A stretch of 64,000 nt of DNA from Chrysogorgia sp. JL179-B06. Its lineage: Eukaryota; Cnidaria; Anthozoa; Scleralcyonacea; Chrysogorgiidae. Location of the stretch: the NCBI GenBank assembly GCA_035772405.1, contig JAYKKM010000504.1, positions 558,501-622,500 on the forward strand, given 5' to 3'. Both the position numbers and the translations under genes were made by a program. How positions within the stretch are numbered: position 1 is the stretch's first letter; each line of letters begins with the position of its first letter. This document shows positions 1 through 13,561 of this stretch, piece after piece. The notes beneath the pieces are model-generated. The model was not told where the DNA came from, searched no databases, and was given only the letters and a program-made list of their open reading frames with translations.

Positions 1-1475
1 GAATACATTTCTCAAACACTTTGCCAATTATTGGTAACAGAGAGATGGGCCTATAATTGGTTACGAGATTTTTAGCGTCCTTCTTATGTACAGGGGTTAC
101 ATCGGCCTTTTTCCATTCAGCCGGAAGTTTTCCAATTGATAATGAAAAGTTGAATAGCTTAGTTAGAGCTGGAGCTATTTGAACAGAACACTCTCTAAGC
201 AGACGAGAGGGAATGCCATCTGGACCAGCTGCTTTAGATACATCCAGAGAAGAAAGAACTTTCAGTACATCAGTCGTAGTAAGTTCCAAATTAGTCAAAG
301 AGGAGTTAGTGTATGGCTGGGTGGAAAGTAGAGGCAAAAAATTCATTGAATGCCTCAGCTTTATCCAGTGGATTGACAAATTTCATGCCGTTAAGTTCAA
401 CTGACTCAGGTAACGATCCTTTGTTGGTCTTAGATTTAAAAAAAGACCATATACTGGTCTTACTAGTACACGAGGCTGAGGTGGTAAGCTTTTGTATATA
501 GTTCTTAAACTTGGCCCTAATGAGGTACTTAGTTTCTCTACGCAGCTGTTTAATTCTCTCCCACAAGTTCGCATTGTTTTCTTTTACGGATTTTCTTCTC
601 AGAGTATTTCTTTTGTTTATGCTATGGATGATTTCACCATCAATCCATGGAGGTTGATTTGAGTGCTTTAATTTTGATTTAGGAATGCACTTATTAACAG
701 CTTCGATAAACTTACGCTTCCAGCATAACCAATAACTGTCAATGACAGTACATGGAGAACTGATGTCATCAAATGAAATAGAATCCAAGAGTGTTCTTAT
801 ATAGGGAATCAAAATTTCCCTTCTTGAAATTGTAAACAGTCCTATGAACCGGAATTTTTTTGCGATGAGAAATTTGCAAGTCAAATAAAATAGAATGGTG
901 ATCAGAACCAATGTTTACTTGCTTAGAAACTTCCAGGCCAGATATTTGCTCTTCAATGTTGGTAATTACCAAATCAAGAATGTTTTGGAGCCTTGTTGGT
1001 TCTGCAACTAGCTGAAATAAATTTTTGTCACTCAAAAAATCACAGAAGTCAGATGAATCAGATGCATTTGAAAAACCAGATCCCTCTATCCAATTAATAT
1101 TTGGTAAATTGAAGTCACCAAGTAATAAAATGTTTGAGTTATTATCGCAGGGTCCTAGCTTATCGATCAAATCAACAAAAGATTTAAACCAAGTAGATGG
1201 AGAGGAGGGTGGTCTGTATATAACTGCGATTTTCATCGTGCGGCGATTTGAAATAACTTCAATAGCAACGTACTCGAGTTCAGGCTTGTTGCAGACATTG
1301 TAACTTGTTTGCAACTTAAGCTAGTGCGATTAGCGAGCAGAACACCTCCACCACGAATAGAATCGCCTCGATCACAACGATAAATATCATAGCCCCATGG
1401 AAGTAGTTCTGTGTCTGAGATATCACTAGTCAACCAGGATTCAGAAATGCCGGCAACAATATCGTACTGCTTTAA
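1..1475 (-). mobile_element. Non-LTR retrotransposon ORF2 (AP-endonuclease plus start of RT), frameshifted, runs off the window
   Basis: Reading the minus strand from about 1475 down to base 1 gives an AP-type endonuclease followed by the start of a reverse transcriptase, the ORF2 order of CR1/Jockey-type LINEs. Visible motifs are ISESWL near 1430, IYRPP near 1220, LLLGDFNLPNINW near 1100 and GSDHHSI near 900 (endonuclease), then a linker with PPWIDGEI near 640, and KAAGPDGIPS and NYRPISLLPIIG between about 240 and 10 (RT fingers). At least three frame breaks separate the pieces (near 1310-1330, 800-900 and 310-330), so this copy is dead. The catalytic RT motifs lie beyond the left edge. The 5' end is cut by the (TA)n tract. 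The class is secure; the clade is inferred. Confidence 0.85.
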
Positions 1476-1573
1476 ACGAGTGGTTTATTTCAACTTATTA
1501 CTGTTTCGCTTGTTGCTACCCGCAACATTTTCTTTATATAACGTTTTAGTTGTGTTATACGATCGTAACAATT

Positions 1574-1790
<217 letters not shown>

Positions 1791-1799
1791 TTATATTTT

Positions 1800-4670
1800 C
1801 CACCATATCCCAAGGGAGGATTCGAATGGGGGAGGTGTTGGATTCCTAATAAAGAGGCATTTTGCAAGTCAAAAGACAGTCTCATATAGAATTCAGATCT
1901 TTTGAGTATTTAGATCTACTGGTGAAATATCCTCGTGGCTGCATCAGAGTCGTCACTATCTACAGACCTCCGCCATCTAAAGAAAATGCTCTGAAGGAAA
2001 ATGACTTCCTTGCTGAATTTTCGACTTTGTTGGAGCAGCTGGTTGTTACTTCGGTAAAATTACTGATAACTGGTGATTTTAATTTCCATATCAATAAGCC
2101 ATCTGAAACGTATGCTAAGAAATTCCTTGGTATGCTTAAATCATTTAACCTGAAACAACATGTCAGTGGTTCCACCCATAAGGATGGAAACACTCTTGAT
2201 CTACTGATAACTCGATCTGAAGATGATATTGTGACTGGTGTCAACATCATTAACCCAGTGATCGGCAAGTGTGACCATTTCGCAGTTCATTGTCAACTGA
2301 AATTTATAAAACCACCTTTTGAGCGAAAAGAGATAATAAACCGAAAGCTTAAACAAATAGATATGGACTCTTTGCGAACTGATTTGAGAAAGTCGAACCT
2401 TATAGCTAACAACACGGACACGGATACGGATATTTCTTCTCTTATCATTGATTACGAAGGTACACTGTCTGGGCTATTGGACATCCATGCACCAGTAAAG
2501 AGACGCACCATCATTCTCAGGCCGCATGCACCTTGGTATAAACGACTCTATTAATGATGAGAAAAAGAAGCGTACGAGACTGGAACGTCGGTGGCGTGCA
2601 ACACGCCTCTCCATTGATAGGGAACTTTACGTAAACCAGTGCGCTTTTGTGAATCAAGTGATAAGTGAGGCGAAATCGAATTATTACTCTGCGATCATTG
2701 CTGAGAATAAATCTAATCAGAGAGTTCTCTTTAACACTGTAGACAGGCTACTTCACCGGAAAACTGAGAAGCTCTACCCAACAGTTACTTCAAAAGATCA
2801 ACTCGTCAATAATTTTGCTGTTTTCTTTTCTGAGAAAATTTCCAAAATGCGTTGTGCGCTTTCTGTTAATTCTGACTTAGTTGTAAATCCATTACCTGAT
2901 GTCTCCTGTTGCCAAACGGAATTTTCAGAGTTCCGATGTATAAATTCTGATGATGTGAGCAAAATCCTGGTCTCTGCCAGTTTGAAAACCTGTGACCTAG
3001 ACCCGCTCCCTTCCACTCTAATGAAAGGTTGCTTGGATATTCTACTGCCTGTAATCACTAGAATAGTCAATATGTCACTTGAAACTGCAACCATGCCGGA
3101 AAACTTTAAGGAAGCAATGGTGAGACCGAACATTAAAAAGGACTCTCTAGACCATGAACTATATTCTCATTTCAGACCCATTTCAAATCTGAAACTTGTG
3201 TCCAAAGTTATTGAGAAAGCTGTTGCTTGTCAATTAGTTAATTATCTTAGAACTAATGGACTTGAGGAACCTTTACAATCTGCATACAAAACGTTTCATA
3301 GTACTGAAACTGCACTTGTAAAGGTGCAAAATGACATTCTATGTGCAATCGATCAACAGCAGAGTGTCATATTACTTCTCCTTGATTTATCAGCCGCGTT
3401 TGACACTGTTGACCATCAGATTTTAATATCACGATTGCGCACTAGATTTGGAATCAAAGGAAATGTCCTGCGCTGGTTTGAATCCTATCTTTATGATCGC
3501 AAACAGTTTATCCAAATTGATGGTATACGATCAGTATCTAAAGATCTACAGTGTGGTGTGCCACAAGGGTCGGTCCTGGGACCTATCCTGTACCTTTTAT
3601 ACACAGCACCACTCGGTGACATTATCCGAAGCCATGGTCTATCTTTCCATCTCTATGCTGATGATTGTCAAATGTATGTGTCATTCAAGCCCACACCAGA
3701 AGGAACTGCAGCTGCAATTTCCAAAATCGAGGCCTGTGCTAGAGATGTTGACACCTGGATGCTATGTAATAAACTAAAGCTGAATAGAGGAAAAACGGAA
3801 CTCCTTGTGCTAAGCGCTCAACATCGCCTGCGCCCACACATACTAGATGTCACTGTTGCTGATACAATAATATTTCCATCAATTTCAGCCAGGAATATAG
3901 GAGTAATATTTGATCAATCCATGAATTTAGAGCAACAAGTTCAAAATGTGTGTAAAACAGCTTTTTACCATATTTGCAATATAGCTAAAATTAGGAACTG
4001 CCTCTCCCAGAATGATACTGAGACACTGGTGCATGCTTTTATATCCTCTAAACTTGATAACTGCAATTCACTGCTCACTGGACTTCCTATTTATCTGATA
4101 GACAAACTACAGATGGTGCAAAATGCTGCAGCGCGCTTGGTCACACGTACACGAAAAATTTGATTCGATAACTCCTATTCTGAAGCAACTTCACTGGCTA
4201 CCTGTAAAAGAACGGATCTCCTATAAAATACTTTTGCTGACTTTCAAAGCTCTAAACGGCATGGCTCCTCGATACATTTCTGACCTTTTGGATACATATG
4301 TACCTGTGAGGACTTTACGTTCTTTGAATAAGAACTTCCTAAAAGTACCACGCTATCGCTTAAAAACGTATGGAAGCCGTGCGTTTAAAATCACAGCTCC
4401 TATTCTTTGGAACTCGCTTCCTGTGGATATAAGACAGTTAGCCTCACTCTCACATTTTAAGACTAATGTGAAAACATTTCTTTTTAAGCAAGCTTTTACA
4501 TGAACTTTAGTTGAACTTTTAGTTGAACCTTTAGATGAACTTTAGTCTAGTTGATTTTATTATTAATTTTTATTTATAGTTATTAAGTTACTTTCTAGAA
4601 TGTGAAGCGCTTTGGACTATACGAAATAGCGCTATATAAATTGTACTATTATTATTATTATTATATATAT
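1800..4670 (+). mobile_element. CR1/L2-like non-LTR retrotransposon ORF2 with 3' tail, three frame breaks
   Basis: A 5'-truncated LINE. The endonuclease part (about 1800-2550) shows [39 protein letters not shown] and GKCDHFAVHC. The RT part (about 2550-4160) shows FRPISNLKLVSK, LDLSAAFDTVDH, GVPQGSVLGPILY and the catalytic box YADDCQ near 3655. The C-terminal part (4150-4503) has HWLPVKERISYKILLL and SRAFKITAPILWNSLP, typical of this LINE group. Frames change near 1870-1900, 2530-2560 and 4130-4165. The 3' UTR ends near 4665 with GCGCTATATAAATT followed by ATT repeats, the usual L2/CR1 type of tail. RT motifs are intact but the ORF is not continuous, so autonomous activity is unlikely. Confidence 0.9.
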
Positions 4671-5025
4671 GTTCGCGTTTCTGATACGAGTCGTAAGAGA
4701 TATAGAAGAGCAACCTTTCGATAATGACATCTTGCCTTCGGAAATCAAGTTGAATGTTGAATACTAATGATCTATGGTTAGGGGCCCATAACACTGATCT
4801 CAAAAATAGGACTGGATTGAGCTTTCTATGTTGTATTTGAAGCCTGCATAATGTAAATTGACGAGAGCATTAGAAGCTCCGAGTTTGCAAGCAAATCAAA
4901 CTGTGACGCTCGCGAAATTGGTTTAGTGTCTGGCCAATATATTTTCTTTGTTAACATTAAATGCATCATATCTTGAACATAATTTCTCATATTAGGCTTC
5001 TCTCACTGGATAATTAGATCCAACG

Positions 5026-5206
5026 GCGGCCATTACTAAGGGACCAAAGTCGCAGGCAAAATCTGTAGGTAGGCCATGAATCGTTTTACCCAATATAAAT
5101 GCTTTCTGGTCTTTATAGTGAAATTATTTTATTTTGTCGATGGTAAGAGCACATAATCCAACAAAAAGCCTCATAGGATCCTCAGTTGGTCCCTTAGTAA
5201 TGGCGG
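5026..5206. mobile_element. Small inverted-repeat element (MITE-like)
   Basis: A 20-21-bp arm GGCCATTACTAAGGGACCAA at about 5026-5046 is repeated in inverse orientation at 5186-5206 (TTGGTCCCTTAGTAATGGC). The interior codes for nothing. I could not define a target-site duplication, so the family is unknown. The rest of 4670-5640 shows no gene. Confidence 0.5.
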
Positions 5207-5640
5207 ACTTCCGGTTTCCATTTCTGAACAATAGTTGCTCGATCCAGTCTTCTTTCGAGATCAGTGGTGGTGAAGGACTGAAATTGGGTGACGTAAGCAT
5301 AACTAAGAAAGCGCTATAAAATTGATACTAATTAGGGTTAGGGGTCCTGAAGGTGTAAGAGGGCTTGTGTTAGGTGACGTCATGAAAAATTGGGAAGGCA
5401 TTGAATATTCAAACTCTGCTAGCATGAATACATTAACACAAAAGTTAAAAATAGTGATGTCATAATACTGGGTTTTTATTCAAAAGAATATACATGAAGA
5501 AGATAAACTTAATTATCATGTTTTTACATAAGTATAAAATTTAAACATGAGTAAAATAACTATTCTAATAAAGTTAATAAGTTATATATATATATATATA
5601 TATCTAAATATATATATATAAGTCATAACGACTAAAAACA

Positions 5641-8490
5641 TTAAAAACTACTATTATATTTATCAATTGCATACACCAATGGGCTATTTTTAAAAAGTTC
5701 AGTTTTACATTTAAAATTATAAAGTATATTACCATATCTTGTATTTCTTTCCCGAACGTTTTGAACTTTTTCTGGAAAGAGATGATGTAGCTTATGCGAC
5801 GAAGATAGCATTCGCTTAATTAATTCTACACAGTGCCTCTCCCGTCTTTCTTTAAGAGAAGGCAATTTATATGTAATTGCTAAAGCTTCTTCGTATTTTA
5901 AATCTGGAGCTATAATCCTAAGTGCTCGTTTCTGAATTATTTCAATGTCTTGGCTTTCTGATGATGTTAAGCCTCCGTGCCACAATATGTCAGCATATTC
6001 CAACACTGATCGAATTATATTCCAACACTGATCGAAAATCACATGTTATTACTCTTAGAATATGTCTGTAAGCGCATCGAGATTTTTAGATGCGCATGTA
6101 AGAAATTATATATTATTATTATTATTATTATTATTGAGCAATAAAACGTCAGAAGATCTTTTGCTGGTGCACTGTATTTCTTAAGTACTTTTAGGTACAT
6201 GTACGTTTCCTCCTTTTCAACAATTGAACGGTGTTTTCGTGCCATTTAAAATCTGACTCAATCAAAATACCTAAAAGCTTGTACGATGTTTTTCTTTCGA
6301 TAGTATTGTCAATCGTAATTACTGGTATTTCAGATTTGTTTGTACGGAAATCTATGACCATTTCTTTCGTTTTCTTCAGATTTAATCTCATTTTTTCCTC
6401 TCTTGCATATTTTGAAATCCTTTCAACATTCGCTTGTATATTACTTGTTGACTGGGACTCGTAGCTGCTCATGTTAAGAATCTCTGACAGTGTAGTATCT
6501 ATCATCCATAAAGATAGACACATATGTTCTTTGTCCGAGTTTTTATCGGTGATAGCTATAGTTGGAAGTGTATTAATCTTTGTAATGAAAGCGAACGGAC
6601 CTATCTTGCTTCCTCGTGGCACACCTGCGTTAATATTTTTAAAACCTGACAACTCCGTCGAACCTTACTTTTTTTGAGCGATCAGTGAGATATGAGGCTA
6701 TCCACGACTAATAGAGCGCGCGGGGCGAAGCCCGATAGATTTAAAATTTGATAGAAGAATATTGTGGTCGATCAGATCGAAAGCTTTTGAAAAATCAAAA
6801 AGAATAATTCGTATTACTGTTTTTGGGTTCTCCAAAGCGGTAAACCATGTATGGAGCATTTCTAAGAGTGCAAGAACTGACGATGATCCCGAGATTGCTC
6901 CAAATGGACGCTCACTTATTCTTTCCTTATAATCTTCTATCATTTACTCCAAGGCAAAGGATTCTTGTATTTTTGAAAATACTTGTGAGTGCAATTGGCC
7001 TAATATTGTCAACAATAGCACATGGGGTTGTTTTAGGGATTGGGCAATAATCATACGCTTTCCAAATCTCACTGAAGCATTTTTCTTGAAAGGAGGAGTT
7101 GATTTAATTCGTAAGTGGGACAGACAGCTGTTCAGCGCGGAAGTGTTTAATTATTTTCGTTGGTGGATCGTAGGGGCCTGGTGACTTGTTCACATCTATT
7201 TCTTTTAATTTTTGGGCGACAATTTCTATTGAGATAATGGGAAGTGGAAGATGATTTCCAGCGAAAAGTTGTTCTTCTGATATTTTAGCATATTCTTTAG
7301 TCAAATTGATCAAGTATTCATTGATAAACTCTGCTGACTCTTTGGATGTCATTGGTTCTCCTGACTCTGTGTTGACGAGGTTGATTTTATGATTCTACGT
7401 ATCCCACATATACGTTTGATTCCTTTCCACCATTCCTTTGGGTTCCCTGCTTTCAGAGGTTTTACTTTTGTTCCATAAACATTTTGCTTTTCTTTCTTTA
7501 TTTCGATATTGACTTTATTGCGTAGCAGTTTAAATTGTTGACCATTACTTTTCACATATGCTTTATCTCGATTAACCATTAAACGTTTAATTATATACCC
7601 GTTACAAAAGGTTTGTCTTGTCCATGGAACTTTACAGAACATTTAGGAAAGTGGATATATACTCTGTCATTAATGATCTGCATGGGTAAATTTTCCTAGT
7701 TTTTAATTAATTGTGGGCTCTCGTATTACCGTAGTCCAGTCATATGAATTTAGCCAATTACCAAAGGTCACCAATTAAACTCGATTCTTTGATAGGTCTC
7801 ACTGTTACCTTTCTTATTAGGTTTTTAGAACTCTTGACACATTTAGACTGCCATTGTATAATCGCGTGATCGGATGAATCCAGCGGAGCCAGTACTTGTG
7901 GTTTAGCATAAAAGGGTGTGATATTAGAAAATATTAAATCCAATATTGCGTCTTTTCTCGTTGGGACACGAACAACTTGTTTAAGTCCACACTGAGTTTC
8001 AAAACGTTTTTCATTAAAACTATTGCTATCGGGATTGAAGTACAATAAAAGCAGTTTCCGTACTCTCTAAGACTAGAGTATTTATACTAAAACAAAAATA
8101 GTCATAAAATTCGTCTATTTCTTGCCTTGAGGTTGAAGGAGGAAGGTATACAGTTGCAATTGCTATTCGTGATATGCTTCTTGGTAACCATTTCAATTCG
8201 GTCTGACGATTATCCATATACACTCGAAAGAACTATGCAAAAGGTCTGGACGCAATTTGAAGGACATATTATCTCTTATGTACAGTACATGCAGCACCAC
8301 CTCCACCACCATACGCTCTATATTTTTTGGTGATTTTATAGCCATTGACCCGAACACCTTCTTCTGGAATGTTCTCAGTCAACCATGTTTCTGTTATACA
8401 CAATATATCCGAGTTCAACTGATTATATATACGCGTACAGTTCGTCGACTTTGTTACGGAGTGACCGGGCGTTGAGAAGTAAAATATTGG
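5641..8490 (-). mobile_element. Degenerate CR1-like LINE, many frameshifts
   Basis: Reading the minus strand downward: NARSLRNKVDEL near 8480 and an endonuclease with ATVYLPPSTSRQE near 8150, DLIFSNITPF near 7930 and PLDSSDHAII near 7880; a linker with NPKEWWKGIKRI near 7440 and VNKSPGPYDPP near 7180; RT pieces with FDFSKAFDLIDHN near 6780, INAGVPRGSKIGPF near 6610 and LNLKKTKEMVIDFR near 6380; then a C-terminal part SVLEYADILWHGGL and RALRIIAPDLKYEEAL near 5990-5890. Each piece is in a different frame, and the region of the catalytic YxDD box is already altered. An (ATT)n tract at about 6107-6138 and a TA tract at 5583-5623 are embedded or adjacent. Sequence upstream of the endonuclease (8490-9179) may be its ORF1 or 5' UTR but shows no clear domain. 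Confidence 0.8.
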
Positions 8491-9603
8491 GGAGAAATTT
8501 GTTCAATATTGTTTTGTTTTTCCTTTGGAATAGGAATTAGGTTGGCACCATTACGCCTAGAATTCTCGTTAGAGGATGATTGAACTAATTTCAATATATC
8601 GATTGTTCGATATCGAACGAGTTGTGATTCTAACAGGAATCGATCGCTTTTCTGCACGAATTGGTATTGGTAATCCAGAGCAAGACTGGTCTTGTCATAA
8701 TGGTAAAGACCGCAGACAACCAAATAAGGATATTTCCTTCGGCCATCGCATCACATTAGCTGTACTCAAGAACTTTTCACCAATTTTGATCTTTGAGGGA
8801 ATGATCATGCACATCTTGAGGCGAATACTGGTTCGAAAGCTTGGAGCATTTTATCTGGTTGTTTCTATTAAAATTCGAAAAAGCATTGTCTTTATTCTTC
8901 ATACACTTTTCTGGATTACTTTCAGCCCCTTGAGCTTGGTTCAATTGATGTACGAATCTCCGCTGTCGCTTTGGTGTAGGAGGAGACCTAATTTTATTTC
9001 GTTCTGATTTAGAAAAGTCGTGAGCGAAATTCCGACTTTGCTGCTGTGATGGATATGTTAAGGGCTTTGTTTCAGCTTTATAGTCGCTCCTAATTTATTC
9101 ACTCGAGTTTCATTGGTTTGACAGCTTTGATAGCGGTTTATAATTACCGCTTGCAAAGGTTGTTGATTTGGGCTGTTTTAGGCCCATTTACACGACAAGC
9201 GTTTTGGGCACGGCACTCTTAAAATTGGGCACGCGGGCCTATAATTTAAGGCACGGCACTTGTCGTTTACACGGCTAAATTTTGTTCCATTTTTTAATGG
9301 TTATTTCTTGATGGGCACCCCAAGAATTTCATGGGCACTCTTACATTTCTGAGCCCATTCACAATTTTGTCAGCGGCGAACATTTTTCGCGCGGGTATAT
9401 TCAAAATGGCGGATGTTAGTCGAATTCGCAAAGCGATGATGTGGTACAATATTCTTAAAAAGAAAAGAAGGAACGTGGAGATGAGGGATGAAAACCATAG
9501 GCGATTACTTGGACCAACTTTCCTGGGCATTGAGACGGCGACGACGTGAATTTATACAAGCATTTTAGCATGTAAAACACCACTACGCTCGCGAGAAATA
9601 TGG

Positions 9604-10653
9604 ATGCATCCTCATTCGTTTGCTTGGTTTAATATGGTAGAATTGACTTTCAATGACGAGCAGTGGTATGCAAATTTTAGAGTTACAAGGGGGACATTTG
9701 TATACCTTCTCCATAAGATTGACGACGATATAACTCGCCACGATACAGCAATGCGACAAGCTGTCACCTGCAAAGCGTCGATTGGCACTTACGTTGTATT
9801 ATCTCGCTTCTACATCAGAATACAGGACTATTGGCAACTTATTTGGAGTTTCACCGTCGTTTGTTTGCAGTTGTATTAAGGATGTGTGCCAGGCTATTAC
9901 AAAAACGATTATTGTCAACGATATCCTTTCCAAGTGGAGAGAACCTTGTTCACGTTATCCAGGGTTACGAGAAGGAATGGGAATTTCCAATGTGTGCAGG
10001 TGCAGTAGATGGGACGCATATTCCCATACACGCCCCACATGAGAGCCATACTGACTATGTGAACAGAAAAGGGTACCACAGCATTATCATGCAGGCTGTG
10101 GTGGACTACAATTACCTGTTCCGAGACATTGTGGTTGGTTGGCCTGGGAGTGTTCACGATGCGAGAGTTTTCACAAACTCGTCGATTTTTAAGAAGGGAA
10201 ATGCAAATGAACTTTTTCCAGGCTATCCTAACAGAGACATATGTGGGCAGAATATGTCTCCAGTTATAATTGCAGATCCTGCTTATCCTCTCCTGCCTTG
10301 GTTGATGAAGCCATATCCTGTAAAACAATGCCACACCCAATGTTGAAAAAAAGTTTAACTACTGCTTAAGTCGGGCCAGGATGACTGTCGAGAATACATT
10401 TGGGAGATGGAAGGGCAGGTTTATCAGATTTTCCAAGCGCGTGGACATGGAGGTATCTCCTCTTGTTACAGTGGTGACAGCCTCGTGCATCCTGCATAAC
10501 ATATGTGAAATTCAAAACAACAAATTTCTTTCTTTATGGCAAGTGAACAATATAGGTATTGAAGAACCAGCTGAGTTTGAAATATGTGATGATATCATTG
10601 AAAGGGATGCTGTTGATATTCGTGCAGCATTGGCAGAGTACTTTAATTCATAA
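9604..10653 (+). pseudogene. HARBI1-like DDE transposase, frameshifted
   Basis: The protein would cut and paste the element by a DDE_Tnp_4 (PIF/Harbinger) nuclease. The N-terminal part (9634-9780) carries LTFNDEQWYANFRVTRGTF; then ALTLYYLASTSEYRTIGNLF (helix-turn-helix-like) in another frame. The catalytic core holds CAGAVDGTHIPIHAP near 9995 (first Asp), GWPGSVHDARVFTNS near 10140, VIIADPAYPLLPWL near 10265 (second Asp) and MTVENTFGRWKGRF near 10380 (the Glu). The reading frame changes near 9780, near 9930-9960 and between 10330 and 10375, so no intact protein is possible from this copy. It lies about 420 bp inside the left TIR and is transcribed toward its partner gene, which is on the opposite strand. 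Family call secure; inactivity is read from the frames. Confidence 0.9.
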
Positions 10654-11052
10654 CACTGTTTTTCTTGCTTGAATTATGTTCTATCAGATACATAGCCAAT
10701 ATTCTCAAAACAGCTTTATATTGTGTGTTATATTTAAATAAATTATACACATGTAAATATCAACTTAACATTGTACATTAACAGTCTTGTTAAGGGAATG
10801 GTCATTATTTATGAGAAGCCAAGATTGACTGTTATGAAAAGGGTCATGGAAGTTTGCCTTTATTCTTGAGGAGGGTCAAAAATATTGTTTGACCCTTATT
10901 TTTTACATTTGATAACCTCGCTCCTAATATAATTAATGACTACTCCCTGACAATTGAAGTCAACTTTATAACCTTAAACAGGAAAAAAATATCTCAGATT
11001 GTTTAACAGTTATGGAAATCTCAAACAAGGTTTTGAATACCAGTAACAGTTT

Positions 11053-13314
11053 TTATGACAAGTCAAAGTAAGTAGAGTTTGCCATCTGGACAATGGGATA
11101 AGTATTTGGTTGCAAATCAGCTGGCATAGCATTAACTGGTGTATGTTGACTTCCCAACAATAGTCTCATCATGTCCAGTTCATGTTTCCTCTCTTCCTCT
11201 CTTTCCTTGGCTTTGAATTCATGTTCCCTTTTCAACCTTTCTTCTTCAAATTGTTGAAATCTGAAACATAAAGTTATAGAATTTTAAAGTTATGTAAATT
11301 TAATTAGGCAAAATATTTTAGTTAGTCATTTTCAGGTATTACCTCAAAAATTCATCATTTGAAGATTGCTTGAATTTTTCAAAGACAACCTCAAGAGATT
11401 TCTCTATATTGGACTTCCTCTTTCTCTTTGGAATTATATTATCTTGTTTTTGCTTATCAGTTGGTTTCACACTGACATTTTCTTTATCAACATCTTAAAA
11501 ATAATTTTTCAAACATTTATAGTAATTTACAGTAAGGCCACATACAAAAAAAATGGTTGGTAAGCGTCCTTAGCTTTTGCCAAAAAAGTGAGCGGGTGGG
11601 CGGGTTTTTTTAAAATTTATACTATTTTTAACGCCTTGGTTTTAGGTCCGAAACTGGATTTACTTGCGCAGAACGTTCCATTCGAAAATTCGTCGTAAAA
11701 GTCTGCTAAAGAAACATCATTCTCCACAGAGCAACCATACCACTCTTTCACCGACGTGCTACAACCCTCTTGAGTTATTGTGGCGACCACAAATGGCATT
11801 TCATAAATTTTATTTCCATATATTTAATAAAAGTTGAAGAAAATCAACATATTTTAATATTCACAACGTGGCGTGTGAGCCGATATGCATAGCGCATGCG
11901 CTACGGCGAAACATTGCCTCTGGGTACCAGACTTCTAGCAGATTAACAAGGCGCGCGGGACGAAAGTCGCGAAAGTTCATGGTTTTCTACTGTTTTTATG
12001 GTCCTGAGCAGGCCCTTTTTTGTGGGCGGGCGAGGACGCTAACCAACTATTTTTTTTTATGTGGCCTAATGCTGAATTATGTTTAGTTCTGTGACCCCAA
12101 AATCCCAAATCATGTAGTTCTAACTGTACCTCCTGGTTCATCTCTATTACAGTTGGGACAAATTAATGCATCATCTGCAGCATACACTTTGAGGGAGCCT
12201 CCTTCAGTTTCATGAACTCCACTTGAGTGCATTTCTTGCTCAAAACCACAAATATTACATTGCTCTGTGGTGACTTCTCCTTGCCCATACTTTTTCACAA
12301 GTTCATTGACTGTAAAAAAATATATGATGGGATGGATCGTTTAATAAATCTCAAGATAGATGACCGATTATGGTCATGAAAAACTGTAAACAGGATTTAT
12401 GGGACCTAACTACAATCTTTCTGACCATACAGTTATGATACCAACATTGTTTTGAAAAATTGTTTTTAAATAAATAAAATTGAAATGAATATACTGTAGT
12501 AAAGTTCCAAACAAAAATAATTAAGCATTTAAGGATAAACCCAATTTTTCATACAAGACTAATAGTTAGTACTAATCTGCAATAATTACCAGTAAGTCAT
12601 TAACATCTTTCGTGATATATTTATCCTAGTATGGGGCAACATATTTACCTTGAATAACACCAAAATATGGGCCAATTCTGAAAATGCCTTATGTTTAAAA
12701 CCCATGATAAATTGATAAAAGAGTACCCCCTCACTCATTAAATATACAGGTACAGGGTTCTACACGAGTGACATGTAAATAGCAAATAGCAAGACTGGTA
12801 TAACATTACTATTACAGTAAGCGTACTTTTAAAAAAATCTTACCGCAAGAGGGAATATCCTGGCATTCATTCACTGACATCGTGTCCATAATGGTTGGAG
12901 GGTTAACATTGTGTCGATGGGATAAAATCATATCCATTCTTGTAAAGAATTTCCACGGTTTCTTTTCCGAGCTGTTTCCGCTTTTTCTATTTTTGTCTTT
13001 CTCCAGTTTGTATTTTTGCCTTAATTTTTTCCATTTTGTTAACGACTTCTTTAAGTGTAAAGGTATCAAATCCTTTTTGGTGTAGCTGTACCTAAATATA
13101 TTTTGTACTATTAGAAAACTCAAACTCCAGACGAGAAATTAAAGCGAAAAAATATTACAATATACCTGTAAACTTCGGTACACTTCACTGGACTCTTTTG
13201 AAGTTTTGCAATTCTCGAGTGAGAATTGAATAGTTTCTTCGGACCACAAATCTATTAAGGTTGTTGTAGCTTCGTCTCTCCACACTTTACCTCTGTTTTT
13301 TTCGAAGACGCCAT
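11053..13314 (-). CDS. Harbinger partner protein, Myb/SANT-like DNA-binding, five predicted exons
   Basis: The second Harbinger gene normally binds the transposon ends and brings the transposase to the nucleus. Splice sites give exons at about 13314-13166, 13091-12844, 12309-12130, 11494-11343 and 11260-11053, each bounded by GT and AG on the minus strand. Exon 1 has the Trp-spaced Myb/SANT signature (KVWRDEATTTLIDLWSEE); exon 2 continues it (LTKWKKLRQKYKLEKDKN); exon 3 carries two CxxC pairs (CNICGFEQ, CPNCNRDE), a possible zinc ribbon; exon 5 is a charged helix (REHEFKAKEREEERKHELD). The first ATG (13314) is one base out of frame with the SANT domain across a run of seven A, so the start is probably slipped or the A-run miscounted. 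Exon boundaries are my prediction. Confidence 0.65.
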
Positions 13315-13561
13315 CTTGAATTGTTGTGCAAAGACCGTTTGCGCATGTGCAGATAAAATTTAGGCACCCGTGCCCATCTTTAGGCGGGCCGAGACTACCT
13401 CCAGAGATGGTCTCGGCCCGCCTACTTTTTTTGGCACGCGTGCCGTAGCCGTTTGTGTTTACACGACAAAAATCAAGAGTGCCGTGCCTTAAATTATAGG
13501 CCCGCGTGCCCAATTTTAAGAGTGCCGTGCCCAAAACGCTTGTCGTGTAAATGGGGCTTTT

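Larger units (their letters stand above)
9180..13558. mobile_element. PIF/Harbinger DNA transposon, two genes, with TIRs
   Basis: About 80 bp at 9180-9260 (starting AGGCCCATTTACACGACAAG) are repeated in inverse orientation at 13480-13558, giving TIRs that differ at a few positions. Inside lie a plus-strand HARBI1-like transposase and a minus-strand Myb/SANT gene, the classic two-gene Harbinger arrangement. The flanks are TTT/TTT if the termini are AGGCCC/GGGGCT, or TTA/TTT if they start one base further in. Harbinger elements normally duplicate a TWA triplet, so the exact end is uncertain. A second inverted motif pair inside the right TIR (GGCGGGCCGAGACTACCTCC and its partner near 13381-13430) forms a hairpin. 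Confidence 0.88.

Noticed and set aside
9177..13561. TTT/TTT as a definite Harbinger target-site duplication
   Set aside because: The end base is ambiguous and TWA would be expected; I left it open.
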